From the NCBI RefSeq assembly GCF_948329515.1, contig NZ_CAOJCN010000009.1, positions 182,383 to 246,382 on the forward strand: a stretch of DNA of 64,000 bases, in the 5' to 3' direction. Both the position numbers and the translations under genes were made by a program. How positions within the stretch are numbered: the first letter of the stretch is position 1; each line of letters starts with the position of its first letter. A model generated the notes under the pieces. The model was not told the origin of the DNA. It saw only the letters and a list, made by a program, of their open reading frames with translations, and made no database searches. Shown one piece after another: positions 16,913-26,186 of the stretch. This stretch comes from Cohnella rhizoplanae (lineage in GTDB: Bacteria > Bacillota > Bacilli > Paenibacillales > Paenibacillaceae).

Positions 16913-18577
16913 CTATTTACCGATATGAGCCTTGATCGCCGCATTGACCGTCTCTCTCAATCCCAGCAGCCAAGCGTCGCCACGCGGATAAGCGCTGAAC
17001 GTGAGCGGCTCCTCGAGCCCTTCCTCGATCATCGCGAGCACGCGCTCCCGCCCGATCAGCCGCTCGAGCAGCTGCAGCGCACGCAGGTCCTGGAGACCTT
17101 CGTGGAAGACCTCCATGCGGATCGATTCGACGGGCGAGCCGTCCGCCCCGGGATACACGAGGAACGCGTCGCCCGAAGGAAACGTGCAGCCGGCGTCGGT
17201 CACGCGGTACGGATCGATCGGTTCGATCGAATATTGCGAATTCCAGAAGTTATAGCCCCAGTGCAGAAATCCGGCGATCTGGAACTTGTAAAGCTGGACG
17301 CCGATCACGCGATTGCGGGCCGACGGCATGTTGAAGAACCGGTTGGACACCTGCTTGTATTGCGCGCAGCAGTAGTAGGTCCACAGCTCCGGAACCCCGC
17401 CTTCCAAAAAAGGACCGATATGATCGTTGGAAGGAATGGGCCTCGGCACCAGCCCCTGTTCGTAATAAGCGAACTCGGAGAGAGCGTCGATAATCGGCAT
17501 ATCCCCGACATGCGCATGCATCAGCTCGCTCGCGCTCCGATACCAGGGCATATGCCCTTCCAGCGGTTCGTCGGAAATGTGGAAATAACTGCGCTCCTGC
17601 AGTCCGCGCCGGCGGATGAAGGTGACCAGACAGGGGAGGAATGCGCCGAGGAAGCCCTTGTAGGCTTCGCCGGTCGCATCGGTATCCCATCCGAATATCC
17701 GCCGGTACGTCCCGTTGTCGTCGGCCATAATCTTAGGCGCGTGCTTGGCGCCCCATTGGGTGAACAGATGCGAAAACTCGAAGTATCGGATGCCGACGCG
17801 GTCGCACATCGCGATCCAGCGCTCGAGACGTTCGAAGCCAAAGACATAGGCGTCCCCGTCTATAGTCACGTCCACCAGTTGGACCGTCGGGCGCTCTCCG
17901 CCGACCTGGGTGTCGAGCGGAGGCGTGAACAGCGGCGTCAACGCCATGTTCATCCCGTGCCGTACGGCCGTATCCAGGTAGCGCTCGATCAGGGACCAGT
18001 GCGCGTCGCTGAACACCTCCACGCCGTAGTAGGTCGCCAGACAATCGCCATGGAACCATTCGGTATGGACGAGCGTCTGCGGAGGCAGCTCCGCGTCCAC
18101 GATCTCCAGCTCGAAGCGCTCCTCCCCCAACGGTCCGCCATCCTCGCTCGCGAACCGGACGACGACGGGATGAATGCCCGCCGGCGAATCCGCGTCGGTC
18201 TCTACCGTAACCCACACCGACCGCCACTGATGGCGAAAGCCTGTCACGCCCTTAGCTTCCTCTATCGGGTACAGCGGATCGGGATACAGACCCGGCGTCG
18301 ACCGAAGGATGTAGTCGTCGTGGTCATACTGGCTGGGCAGCTCCGCCGGCGACAATCCGACGGCTCTTATAGAGACTCGGTCTCCGAGCGGGGATTGCGC
18401 GCTTACGGCGATCTGCTTGGTCAGCCTCGGCGCGCGGTAAGCGACCTGAAAGGCGTAGGTCTCTCCCTTGAGCGCAGAGCCGCGCGCATAGGGGACTGCG
18501 CGAAGCGGTTCGTCCGCGAACACCTTCTCCAAGGAATTCAGGCACCGGGTTTCAAACGGCGCGTCGGGGTGGGTCAT
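16913..18577 (-). CDS. DUF4091 domain protein, probable carbohydrate-active enzyme
   Basis: The protein has 554 residues and no signal peptide, so it should act inside the cell. It has an N-terminal beta-sandwich-like half (residues 1-170), a TIM-barrel-like region (about 180-430) and a C-terminal DUF4091 section around GFLHWGYNFWN and the FLVYPGADG...ESIRMEVFHEGLQDLRAL stretch. The barrel has acidic residues in YFHISDEP and YFEFSHLF that could be catalytic. The family is widespread in polysaccharide loci. It lies 60 bp after the beta-helix gene and 50 bp before the Gfo/Idh gene. A paralogue of the same family is at 36625-38382. Glycosidase activity is likely but the linkage is unknown. Confidence 0.87.
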   Translation of the reverse strand: MTHPDAPFETRCLNSLEKVFADEPLRAVPYARGSALKGETYAFQVAYRAPRLTKQIAVSAQSPLGDRVSIRAVGLSPAELPSQYDHDDYILRSTPGLYPDPLYPIEEAKGVTGFRHQWRSVWVTVETDADSPAGIHPVVVRFASEDGGPLGEERFELEIVDAELPPQTLVHTEWFHGDCLATYYGVEVFSDAHWSLIERYLDTAVRHGMNMALTPLFTPPLDTQVGGERPTVQLVDVTIDGDAYVFGFERLERWIAMCDRVGIRYFEFSHLFTQWGAKHAPKIMADDNGTYRRIFGWDTDATGEAYKGFLGAFLPCLVTFIRRRGLQERSYFHISDEPLEGHMPWYRSASELMHAHVGDMPIIDALSEFAYYEQGLVPRPIPSNDHIGPFLEGGVPELWTYYCCAQYKQVSNRFFNMPSARNRVIGVQLYKFQIAGFLHWGYNFWNSQYSIEPIDPYRVTDAGCTFPSGDAFLVYPGADGSPVESIRMEVFHEGLQDLRALQLLERLIGRERVLAMIEEGLEEPLTFSAYPRGDAWLLGLRETVNAAIKAHIGK

Positions 18578-18637
18578 GGCGATTCTCCTTCTCTAACTGA
18601 GCTGTTTAAAATCTAGAATATTGTGAGTTGAACGATA

Positions 18638-21600
18638 TTATTTGTCCTTTCCCGACTGGTCATGGGGAACGGAGAGGATCGCCGTAGCGACCGTGCTGTT
18701 GCCCGCCTTGTCGGTCGCCGTGTAAGTGACGGTATAGACTCTGCCTTTTTCCGCGCGGACCTGGAACGACCTCGCGTCCGTGCCGAACGCCGCGCTAATG
18801 TCGTTGCCGGCGCTCGCCGGCACGTTGCTCGTCACGGACGTCAGGATGACCGAATCCAAGCCGGATCCTTCGTCGGCCGCGGTCACAGTTGCGTTGATCG
18901 TGACCATTTTGTGGTTCGGCGGCCAGACGGACGACTTGTCAAGCTGGATGGCCAGCGTCGGATTCGTCGTGTCCGGCGGCGGCGCGTCGCCTTCGATCTT
19001 GACGTCGAGGCTCGAGATGACGGCCTTGACCGGGAGCTTGCCCGCGCCGGAGTACATACCGATGCCCGCCAGGAAGTCGCCGCCCTGGAACTCGACCGTC
19101 GTGCTGCCGATCGACACCCATGCATTATCCTTCATATAGAAACCTTCGACGTTGTTGCCCGTCTTCACCAGCTTCATCTGGAACGGCGCTGCGATGCTCT
19201 TGCCTTGGAAGTCGAGCAGCAGGCCGGTTTGGGAACCCCAATACTTCTGTTCGGCTACGGGCTTCTGCGCATCGAGGATACTCTCCTCGTTGCGGAATAC
19301 GTAGCGCAGCACCTTGCCGGTGCCGTCCGTGCGGAAGTGCACGTGCTTAGAATCGGCGGTATCCTGCGCCCGGAACATCAACCCGACCGAAGCCGGATCT
19401 CCGGCGCCGAGCGAATCGATCGTCGCCGTCAGCGTGACCGTCGCATTCGGATCGTTAACGTGAACGGGCTTGCTGAAATAGATGAAGTCGTCGGACACGT
19501 TCCACACATTGTCGCCCTGGCCGATCAAGTTATAAGTCGTGCCGGTCACCGTGGCGAACCCGCGGCTGTTCGCGCCGTACGTCCGCACCGACCAGTCGCC
19601 GATCGGCGCCAGCGGACCGTCCGGGAACACCGTGATCACCTTCGTGGCGGCCTTCGTGATGCCATCCTTGAGGGCGATCGCCTCGACCGTGACCTGTCCC
19701 GGCGCCAGCGCCGTGTAAGACGCATTCCCGCCGGTCACGCCATCGATACGAAGGACGCTGCTATCGCTGGACGTAAATTGTACGTCGGCCGTCGAAAGGT
19801 CCGCGGCCTGGTCGTCCTGCTGCTTGCCGACAAGCGGAATCGTGCCCGTATCGCCCGCCGTGAAGATCGGATTCGGCAGGTTGACGCTGACTTCCTTCAA
19901 CAGCGAATCGCTTACGCCGGAGTCGAACGGCGTCGTCTCGAACAGCCCGAGATCGTCGGCATAGGAGATGCCCGTCGTCGCGTTCGACTTGAAGATGCGA
20001 ACCCGCGCGCTGGTATTTTCCGGTCCCGTTCGGAACGTGACTTCTTTGCGGATATACGTCGTATCCTGGGAGGAGACGTCTTTGGCCGTGCCTGTGCCGG
20101 CAAAGTTGGTCACGCCGACATTGATCGTCTCGCCCGGCTCGTTATAAACCCACGCGACAAACTTATATTCCGTGTCCGGCTTGAGGCCGGTGACCAGTTG
20201 CTCTACGCCGCCGCCCTTGCCCAGCTTGAGGACGACCTGATATCCCCTCTTCTTCCAGGCCGTCGTGCCGGCGACGTTGGACACTTGCTCCAGCGTCGTC
20301 GTCGCGGGCGTCCATACGAGCCAGTTGTCCAGCGTACCGAAGCTGCTATTCTTGACCAGGTTCATATACGGCGTGACGATCTGCGTATAAGCCGGGCTAG
20401 GCGGATTGGCCAAGTTCTGTCCGACGGTCCAGTCGGCGCCGCCAAACTCATAGGCGCCCGCATCCGGCGCAGCTCCTGCGTATCCGTTCGTGATCCCCTC
20501 GATGACAGCGCCCGTATTGATGGCCGTGGAGCCTGCGTTCAAGCGGAAATCGCGATTCGCAGGATCGACGAAATTCACGCCGCTGGCCGACAACGTATTG
20601 AACCCGCTGGCCGTATCTGCCGTAAGTCCGACCTTGTTGGTGAAGATGTTGTTGTAGACGCGCGAGCCGTACAGCTCCTGGTCGTAAGGCGCGGAGCCCC
20701 AGTAACCGATGCTGCTTACGTCGTTGTTCACGACGGTATTGTTGTAGATCAGCCGGTAGTTGCCCGGCGTGTTGAGCTGAATGCCGACATTGTTGTTGAA
20801 GATCACGTTGTGATGGGCGACGACATTGGAAGCGAAGTTATCAAAGTACAGACCGACGCTCATGTCCGTACCCTTGCTGTCGTGAATCAGGTTATGGTGA
20901 ATCTCGCTGTTGCCCATGTCCGTGCCCCAGCTGTAAATGAGGGCGCCGTCGCGAGACAGCCACATGCCGTCGTGGATGTCGTTGTATTGAATCTCCGCGC
21001 TTCCCCGGTTCCAGTAGAGGATGTAGCGTCCGGAATTATACATGTCGTTGTGGCTGATCAGGTTCTGGGAGCCCGTCGACAGCTTGACTACCGGATCGTA
21101 GGCCGCAAAGTAGCTGCCGTCGTGAATGGAGTTGTTCACGATGCGGTTATTGCTGCCGTCGATGTTGATCAGCGTGCCGGTCGAGTAGGCGATCGTGCTG
21201 TTTTTGACTTCGTTGTTGCTGCCGCCGATATTGATGCCGCCCGTGAGCTGGTGGGCGACGGACGTGCCGTGCGATTCGGTCGAGAAGTACATATACTCGG
21301 CCGTGATGCCGTCGAGCACGTTGTAGCTCGCGCCGCCGTCCATCGGGATGCTGCCGGCGAAGGTCTGCAGCCCTTTCACATGGATATAGGAGCGCCCGCT
21401 CAAATCGAACGTCTTGAGGCGCTGCTTGATCTCGACGTTCTCAGGCTGGCCGCCGTCCGGCGCCCAGAGATAGACCTTGCGCGCAGCCGAGTCGACGTAC
21501 CATTCGTGCGGCGCGTCCAGCTCGCTGCGCAAACCGGACAGGTAGAAGGTGGAGCCGAGCTCCGGCCACATATAGTCGAAGTTTTGGATGATCGTCGGGT

Positions 21601-22279
21601 AAGTCAGCGTATGCGTCGCCGCGTCAAAGCCGGTGATCTTGGTCGATACCGGGTTATACGCGTCGCCGCCCCGAATCCACATCGTCGCGCCGACCCAGTA
21701 ACCGTCGGCCTGCGTCAGCTGATCGCTGGACAGCGTCATTGCCGAGCCGCCCGTCGCGATGCCTACGTGCTGCTTCAGCTCGGGCAGCGTATAATCGTCG
21801 ATATTCGGCCATCTGGCCTCCCACAGCTGCGTGACGCTCCCTTCATCCCGAATGAAGAGCTGATTCTGATCGCCCAGGCTGTTAATGCCTGCAGGCAAAT
21901 CAGCGACGTAAACGTTTCCCGAATCAAGCGTCCAACCGCCGATCTCCTCGGCGCCGCTGACGACGACCGTCGCCCCCGGCTCCGCCGCGTACGTGATCGG
22001 CAGTCCGCTCGTCCCGCTGACGGCCGGTTTGACCGTCTCGCGGTACGTCCCCGAGCCGATCAGGCATGTATCTCCCGGCTGCATGACCGTCGCGCACTTG
22101 CCGATGGTCAGAAAAGGGTCCGCGGACGAACCGCTCCCTGCGTCGCTTCCCGCCTGCGAGACGTGATAAGTGGTTGCAGCCGCCTGCGCGCCCGGAGCGG
22201 GAGCAAGCGCAAAAATCATTAATGCAATCATAAGTGCCGCCATGCTGGGAACAAGCTTCGATTTCTGTTTCTTGTACAA
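18638..22279 (-). CDS. Secreted right-handed beta-helix protein, polysaccharide-lyase-like
   Basis: This is a 1213-residue exported protein with a signal peptide of about 34 residues (ending AQAAA). Then come an N-terminal DUF1565-like start (YHVSQAGSDAGSGSSADPF), a right-handed parallel beta-helix with many N-rich turns to about residue 610 (GSNNEVKNSTIAYSTG, GSNNRIVNNSIHDGS), a carbohydrate-binding-like beta-sandwich (about 645-790, KNSSFGTLDNWLVWTP), a bacterial Ig-like domain (about 800-890), a lectin-like domain (about 900-1100) and a C-terminal HYR/Ig-like domain. There is no SLH or LPXTG anchor, so it should be released. The TTG start has AGGAGG eight bases upstream. It heads the operon under a 29-bp operator and probably attacks an extracellular polysaccharide. 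Confidence 0.88.
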   Translation of the reverse strand: MYKKQKSKLVPSMAALMIALMIFALAPAPGAQAAATTYHVSQAGSDAGSGSSADPFLTIGKCATVMQPGDTCLIGSGTYRETVKPAVSGTSGLPITYAAEPGATVVVSGAEEIGGWTLDSGNVYVADLPAGINSLGDQNQLFIRDEGSVTQLWEARWPNIDDYTLPELKQHVGIATGGSAMTLSSDQLTQADGYWVGATMWIRGGDAYNPVSTKITGFDAATHTLTYPTIIQNFDYMWPELGSTFYLSGLRSELDAPHEWYVDSAARKVYLWAPDGGQPENVEIKQRLKTFDLSGRSYIHVKGLQTFAGSIPMDGGASYNVLDGITAEYMYFSTESHGTSVAHQLTGGINIGGSNNEVKNSTIAYSTGTLINIDGSNNRIVNNSIHDGSYFAAYDPVVKLSTGSQNLISHNDMYNSGRYILYWNRGSAEIQYNDIHDGMWLSRDGALIYSWGTDMGNSEIHHNLIHDSKGTDMSVGLYFDNFASNVVAHHNVIFNNNVGIQLNTPGNYRLIYNNTVVNNDVSSIGYWGSAPYDQELYGSRVYNNIFTNKVGLTADTASGFNTLSASGVNFVDPANRDFRLNAGSTAINTGAVIEGITNGYAGAAPDAGAYEFGGADWTVGQNLANPPSPAYTQIVTPYMNLVKNSSFGTLDNWLVWTPATTTLEQVSNVAGTTAWKKRGYQVVLKLGKGGGVEQLVTGLKPDTEYKFVAWVYNEPGETINVGVTNFAGTGTAKDVSSQDTTYIRKEVTFRTGPENTSARVRIFKSNATTGISYADDLGLFETTPFDSGVSDSLLKEVSVNLPNPIFTAGDTGTIPLVGKQQDDQAADLSTADVQFTSSDSSVLRIDGVTGGNASYTALAPGQVTVEAIALKDGITKAATKVITVFPDGPLAPIGDWSVRTYGANSRGFATVTGTTYNLIGQGDNVWNVSDDFIYFSKPVHVNDPNATVTLTATIDSLGAGDPASVGLMFRAQDTADSKHVHFRTDGTGKVLRYVFRNEESILDAQKPVAEQKYWGSQTGLLLDFQGKSIAAPFQMKLVKTGNNVEGFYMKDNAWVSIGSTTVEFQGGDFLAGIGMYSGAGKLPVKAVISSLDVKIEGDAPPPDTTNPTLAIQLDKSSVWPPNHKMVTINATVTAADEGSGLDSVILTSVTSNVPASAGNDISAAFGTDARSFQVRAEKGRVYTVTYTATDKAGNSTVATAILSVPHDQSGKDK

Positions 22280-22350
22280 GAACCATTCCTCCTCTTGTCA
22301 GATGGCAGATTGGTGGATCCGCACTTCATACAGTAGCAGGACCAGTAAGA

Positions 22351-22379
22351 AAAAAAAGTGCAAAATCTGCACTTTTCCC
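22351..22379 (-). promoter_or_regulatory. 29-bp operator copy 1, upstream of the beta-helix operon
   Basis: The arms AAAAGT and ACTTTT flank an 11-bp centre GCAAAATCTGC, making a near-perfect inverted repeat 72 bp upstream of the beta-helix start. Two other copies with the same arm spacing lie at 24812-24840 and 32832-32860. On the minus strand a TACTGT that could be a -10 follows about 17 bp beyond the right arm, so the operator would overlap the -35 position. Confidence 0.75.
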
Positions 22380-22420
22380 CCTTGTCGCGCTCCTCGATAT
22401 GGTTTTTAGTGAACCTTGTT

Positions 22421-24766
22421 CTACAAGCCCATCGATTTCTTGATCCGGTAGTCCTTCGGGGTCGTGCCGTAGCGCTTTTTGAACAATTTGAAGAAATAGC
22501 TTTGCGAGCTGAAGCCGACTTTTTCGGAAATTTCGTTCACCTGCCAGTTGTTTTTCTCCAGCAGGACGACCGCGTTTTGCAATCGGACTTCGTTGATATA
22601 ATCGGCGACCGACACGGTCTCGTACTTCTTGAAGATCCGGCCCACGTATGCCGGCGACATCTTGAGCAGGTCCGAAATCTCCTGCAGGCTAAGGTTGGCA
22701 TTGGCGTAGTTCGCCTGAATGACGTCCTTGATCGTATCGACGATGACCTGGACCTTGTTCTCCACGACGGCCTTGTGATCGACGAAGATCGCGTCCAGGA
22801 TCTGGACGAACGCCTCGAAGATTTCGTCCAGGGTCTCCTTTTCGAACACGAGGCCGTCGATGGAGCGAAGGTCGAGCGTCAGCGGCGACACCTTGTTCTG
22901 GTTGATCTCCCGGATCGTCTGCTTGATGATAATGCCCAAATGAACGACGGACTGGATGACCGCGTCCGAGCTCATGCCGGAGATGACGCCGCGGATGCGG
23001 TCCAGCTCCAGATGAACCTGCTCCTGCCGGCTCGACTTGATCCCCTCGATCAGCTTTCGCTCGAGCTCCGGCGGGATCTGGGCGTCGTGGTTGTCCTGCT
23101 TCTCCCGGACGATCTGCGGCGTGATCACCGCGTTCGCGCCGACGTTCATCCTGTACTGCAGGTAATCGAGCGTCCGCTCGTAATAATACGTCAACTCGCC
23201 GTAAGCCGGGACGATGTCGCTAAGCGCGACCGTGAACGTGATGTGATAGAGATCGTTAACGATCGTCTGCGCCTTGCGCATCGATGCCGATATCCGCTCG
23301 TACGTCTCCTCGTCCGGCTGACCGATATCGAACAGCAGCACGAAGTGCTCCTCCCGCAGGTCCACCGCGTCCACGGGGAGCACCTCGGATACGACCTCCT
23401 GCACGATGTTGGAGATCGCGAATTGCAGCAGCTTGAGGTCCAGCCCTCGGGTCGCCTTAAGTTTCTTGTAATCGTCGACCTTAAGGACGCCGAGCACGAA
23501 CGGCCATTCCAGGTCGGTCTTGAGGTAGCCCCGCTCCCGGTACGACTTCAGCTCGTCCGGCGCGATCGTCGTGCTGTCGGTCACGAGCTTGCGCAGATGA
23601 TAGGAGCAGATGATATTCTCGTTGCCGGCTTGCCTGGATTGCTCGGAAGCGAGCTTCTCGACCAGCCGGTCATAGATGTCCGTGACGTAGCTGAATTCGT
23701 CCTTGCCCTGCGGTCGGCCGATCCCCACGCCGGGCATGCGCTCGGTCTGCTTCAGCAGCACGCTGACCGGCGTGTACAGCTTGTTGGACACGAACAGAGA
23801 GGCCAAGAGCGCGAGGCCGAAGGAGATGGCGGCCACCGTGATGAACACTTTCTTCAGCTGCACGATCGACGCCAGCGCGCCGGTATACGGCTCGATGTTG
23901 ACGATGATCCAATTGGTCGAAGCGTTCGCCATATAGTTCACGATCTGCTTCCGGCCGTCCAGCGTATAGGTGAATTGGGATACCTCGTGATTCGAAGCGT
24001 TAATCCTTCTGTAGATCTCGTCTTTGAGCTCTGCGAGTCCTTCATCGGCAGGCGCGACGGGACTGTAGATCTCTTTGTTCTGGTCGAGGATGAAGATACG
24101 GTTGGACGGATCGTCCGACCTGGCGTTCATCAGCTCGAGCTTCTGGAACAGCCACTCCGGTTTGATGTTAATAATGAGAGCGCTATCAGTTTTGTTGTAG
24201 GCTTCGAGCGAGTCGTACATATATAGGGAGAAAATTTCCTGCGCATTGTCCGGGCGTTCGGTATTCGGCATGTAGGCGATCGGCATCAGCTGCATTTTGT
24301 ACAAGGACTTGGTGCCCGCCAGAAAGCTCTTGGTGATGTCCAACAGATTGCTCTTGGGATTCGAGATGGCGTCGTCGCCGCTCGTAAAATAGGTATCGCG
24401 CTTGCTGTTGTAAAAAACGATGGAATGAATAAACGAGTTGTACGCGATCGTCTTGTTGAGCTTGTTGATCCGCAGCGTGTCCTCGAAGCGGTCCGGCTCC
24501 CGGCTGAACAGCAGATGCGCCATGTCGTTGTCATAGTAAAGAGAGATGGCGAAGTTCTTGACCGTCTCGTTCATGTAGGAAATATTGTAGTTGATCTGCG
24601 AGAGCACCTTCTCGTTGGCCTCTTGCTGGGAGTCGAGACTGATCTTTTTCGAATACATGTACGCGGACAGCAAAGAAGCCAGCATGGATGCCACGATCAG
24701 CAGATTGATCGAGAGCATGATGCGCATCAGGTATTTGCGTTCTCTGTATTTTCGCAGGTATGTCAT
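22421..24766 (-). CDS. Membrane-spanning AraC-family regulator (one-component)
   Basis: This 781-residue regulator has transmembrane helices at about residues 15-37 and 307-327 enclosing a Cache-like extracytoplasmic sensor. A cytoplasmic linker of about 350 residues follows, then a C-terminal AraC DNA-binding domain with both helix-turn-helix motifs (SLQEISDLLKMSPAYVGRIF and ISEKVGFSSQSYFFKLFKK). It has no receiver or kinase domain, so it should couple an outside signal directly to DNA binding. I chose the ATG at 24766 because GGAGGGGG lies eight bases upstream; an in-frame extension to 24955 would read through the operator. A 29-bp operator 45 bp upstream suggests autoregulation, and two more copies mark the probable targets. 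Confidence 0.9.
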   Translation of the reverse strand: MTYLRKYRERKYLMRIMLSINLLIVASMLASLLSAYMYSKKISLDSQQEANEKVLSQINYNISYMNETVKNFAISLYYDNDMAHLLFSREPDRFEDTLRINKLNKTIAYNSFIHSIVFYNSKRDTYFTSGDDAISNPKSNLLDITKSFLAGTKSLYKMQLMPIAYMPNTERPDNAQEIFSLYMYDSLEAYNKTDSALIINIKPEWLFQKLELMNARSDDPSNRIFILDQNKEIYSPVAPADEGLAELKDEIYRRINASNHEVSQFTYTLDGRKQIVNYMANASTNWIIVNIEPYTGALASIVQLKKVFITVAAISFGLALLASLFVSNKLYTPVSVLLKQTERMPGVGIGRPQGKDEFSYVTDIYDRLVEKLASEQSRQAGNENIICSYHLRKLVTDSTTIAPDELKSYRERGYLKTDLEWPFVLGVLKVDDYKKLKATRGLDLKLLQFAISNIVQEVVSEVLPVDAVDLREEHFVLLFDIGQPDEETYERISASMRKAQTIVNDLYHITFTVALSDIVPAYGELTYYYERTLDYLQYRMNVGANAVITPQIVREKQDNHDAQIPPELERKLIEGIKSSRQEQVHLELDRIRGVISGMSSDAVIQSVVHLGIIIKQTIREINQNKVSPLTLDLRSIDGLVFEKETLDEIFEAFVQILDAIFVDHKAVVENKVQVIVDTIKDVIQANYANANLSLQEISDLLKMSPAYVGRIFKKYETVSVADYINEVRLQNAVVLLEKNNWQVNEISEKVGFSSQSYFFKLFKKRYGTTPKDYRIKKSMGL

Positions 24767-24811
24767 GGCTGAATCCCCCTCCATCTCTACCTTAACAGGA
24801 ATACAAACAAA

Positions 24812-24840
24812 GAGAAAAGTGCAAAATCCGCACTTTTCTC
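24812..24840 (-). promoter_or_regulatory. 29-bp operator copy 2, upstream of the AraC regulator
   Basis: The perfect arms GAGAAAAGT / ACTTTTCTC flank GCAAAATCCGC, which is itself nearly palindromic, giving a 29-bp site 45 bp upstream of the regulator start. It is the most symmetrical of the three copies. As the site is preceded by the stop of the enolase-superfamily gene (24891), it should serve the regulator promoter. Confidence 0.78.
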
Positions 24841-24890
24841 CTATATAGACAATCGGGTAAACTTCATTTTTACAGCGATTGAAAAGATTG

Positions 24891-26186
24891 CTAGTGCAAA
24901 CCGCACAGCCTATCGTAATACTCGCTGCTGCCGAGTGCTCCCCCGCTGCGCGCATAAAATTCCGGCGCGAGCCGGAACATGCCGGATGCCGCTTCGATCC
25001 AGGCGCCGTCCGGCAGCGGATGGCGGCGCTTCATCTCGTCCCAATGCAGATAATTCTGTCCCCCGTTCGATTCGATCAGGCCCATGGACAATCCGGGCAG
25101 CGGCGGAAGGCGAGCTGCCAGGTTCTTGTTCCAATCGACCATGACGGGGCTTGCCGTCAGGTCCGCGCAGAAGCACGGGATCCCGTAGGCGGCGGCCGTG
25201 CGGGCGATCCGAAGACTCATGCTCATCGTCTTGGCGACGGGCTTGAGCGCGAACGCCCCGTAGCCCATCTGGATGCGCGCCAGCGCGTCCCGCTCGTCGT
25301 GTACGCTCTCATCGCCAGCCACCCGGACCGGCAGATCGGCCACGCTCGCATGGACATGTTCGGGAAAAGGCTCCTCCACGACCAGGATGCGGCCCAGCGC
25401 GCCCATTCGCTCCGCCGCGTCGATCAGCCGCAGAAGCGGCTCCATGCCGCCGTAACGCCCGTTGATGTCCAGGTAATAAGCGATCCGGCCGTTCCCGGTA
25501 TGCGGGCAGTCGCGGCGCTCCGCGATCCGGTGGATTTGCTCGAGACGCTCGACGTCCCATGCCAGCATCTTGTCCGGATCCCCGTCGCCGTCCGGATCCG
25601 AGCCGAGCTTGATCTTCAGGACGAAATAGCCATCGTCCAGCAGCTGCTCGACGTCCGCCGCCGTCATCCCGTAGGAGACGACCGGCGTACACGCCAGGCG
25701 GTCGTGGCGGGCCGTCAGGGCGGAGCGGTAGTCCTCGGGGATCAGCTCGAAAAAGGATGCGTCCGGATGGCGCCGGCCGAGCAGCCCCCAGGCTGCATGA
25801 TCCACGGGCACGAGCGCGTTCAGCGCGAAGGTCGCGCGCAGCCGGCCTTGGCCCCATTCGCGGTCCGCGTACGCCCGCGCCTCTCCGGCCAGACCGTCCA
25901 GCAGGTCGAGGGGCGTTCCGAAGGAAGCGCCGGAAGACGATGCGAGCGCATGCGCGGTGATCGCCTGCATGAACGCGTTGCCCCGTTCGTGGCCCCAGCG
26001 CGCATGCACGTCCGGGTCGGACCACAGGACGCTCTGGACGCCCAGACCGGTCCCGCGGTTGCCGATGTCGTCCTGCAGGCAGACGACGGACTGCCACAGC
26101 TCGTTCACGTACCCGCCCTTAAAGCCGAACGGCGCCGCGAGCGGCTCGCGTATATGGCGAAGACTCGTTTTGTCGATCGTGATCAT
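24891..26186 (-). CDS. Enolase-superfamily enzyme (MLE-like racemase, dehydratase or cycloisomerase)
   Basis: This 431-residue cytoplasmic enzyme would abstract a proton alpha to a carboxylate with a Mg2+-stabilised enolate. Visible active-site elements are K191-I-K193 (base), metal ligands D240-x-N242 and E271/E272 (VVEEPF), D292-E293 (AGDES) and K315 (ALKPV). The KxK plus second lysine set fits the MLE subgroup better than the mandelate-racemase subgroup. Its start overlaps the stop of the Gfo/Idh gene as ATGA, and it is last in the ABC transporter operon. It probably acts on a sugar acid derived from the imported oligosaccharide; the exact reaction is unknown. Confidence 0.85.
   Translation of the reverse strand: MITIDKTSLRHIREPLAAPFGFKGGYVNELWQSVVCLQDDIGNRGTGLGVQSVLWSDPDVHARWGHERGNAFMQAITAHALASSSGASFGTPLDLLDGLAGEARAYADREWGQGRLRATFALNALVPVDHAAWGLLGRRHPDASFFELIPEDYRSALTARHDRLACTPVVSYGMTAADVEQLLDDGYFVLKIKLGSDPDGDGDPDKMLAWDVERLEQIHRIAERRDCPHTGNGRIAYYLDINGRYGGMEPLLRLIDAAERMGALGRILVVEEPFPEHVHASVADLPVRVAGDESVHDERDALARIQMGYGAFALKPVAKTMSMSLRIARTAAAYGIPCFCADLTASPVMVDWNKNLAARLPPLPGLSMGLIESNGGQNYLHWDEMKRRHPLPDGAWIEAASGMFRLAPEFYARSGGALGSSEYYDRLCGLH

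Noticed and set aside
16877..18616. A 579-codon plus-strand frame opposite the DUF4091 gene
   Set aside because: Same antisense artefact; no start signal and a low-information, Arg-rich translation.
18662..22222. An 1186-codon open frame on the plus strand opposite the beta-helix gene
   Set aside because: Arg/Asp/Val-rich translation typical of antisense frames in GC-rich genes, with no ribosome binding site or domain; the minus-strand protein has clear domains and a signal peptide.
24767..24955. N-terminal extension of the first membrane AraC regulator
   Set aside because: It would be encoded across the 29-bp operator and lacks a ribosome binding site; the ATG at 24766 has an excellent one.
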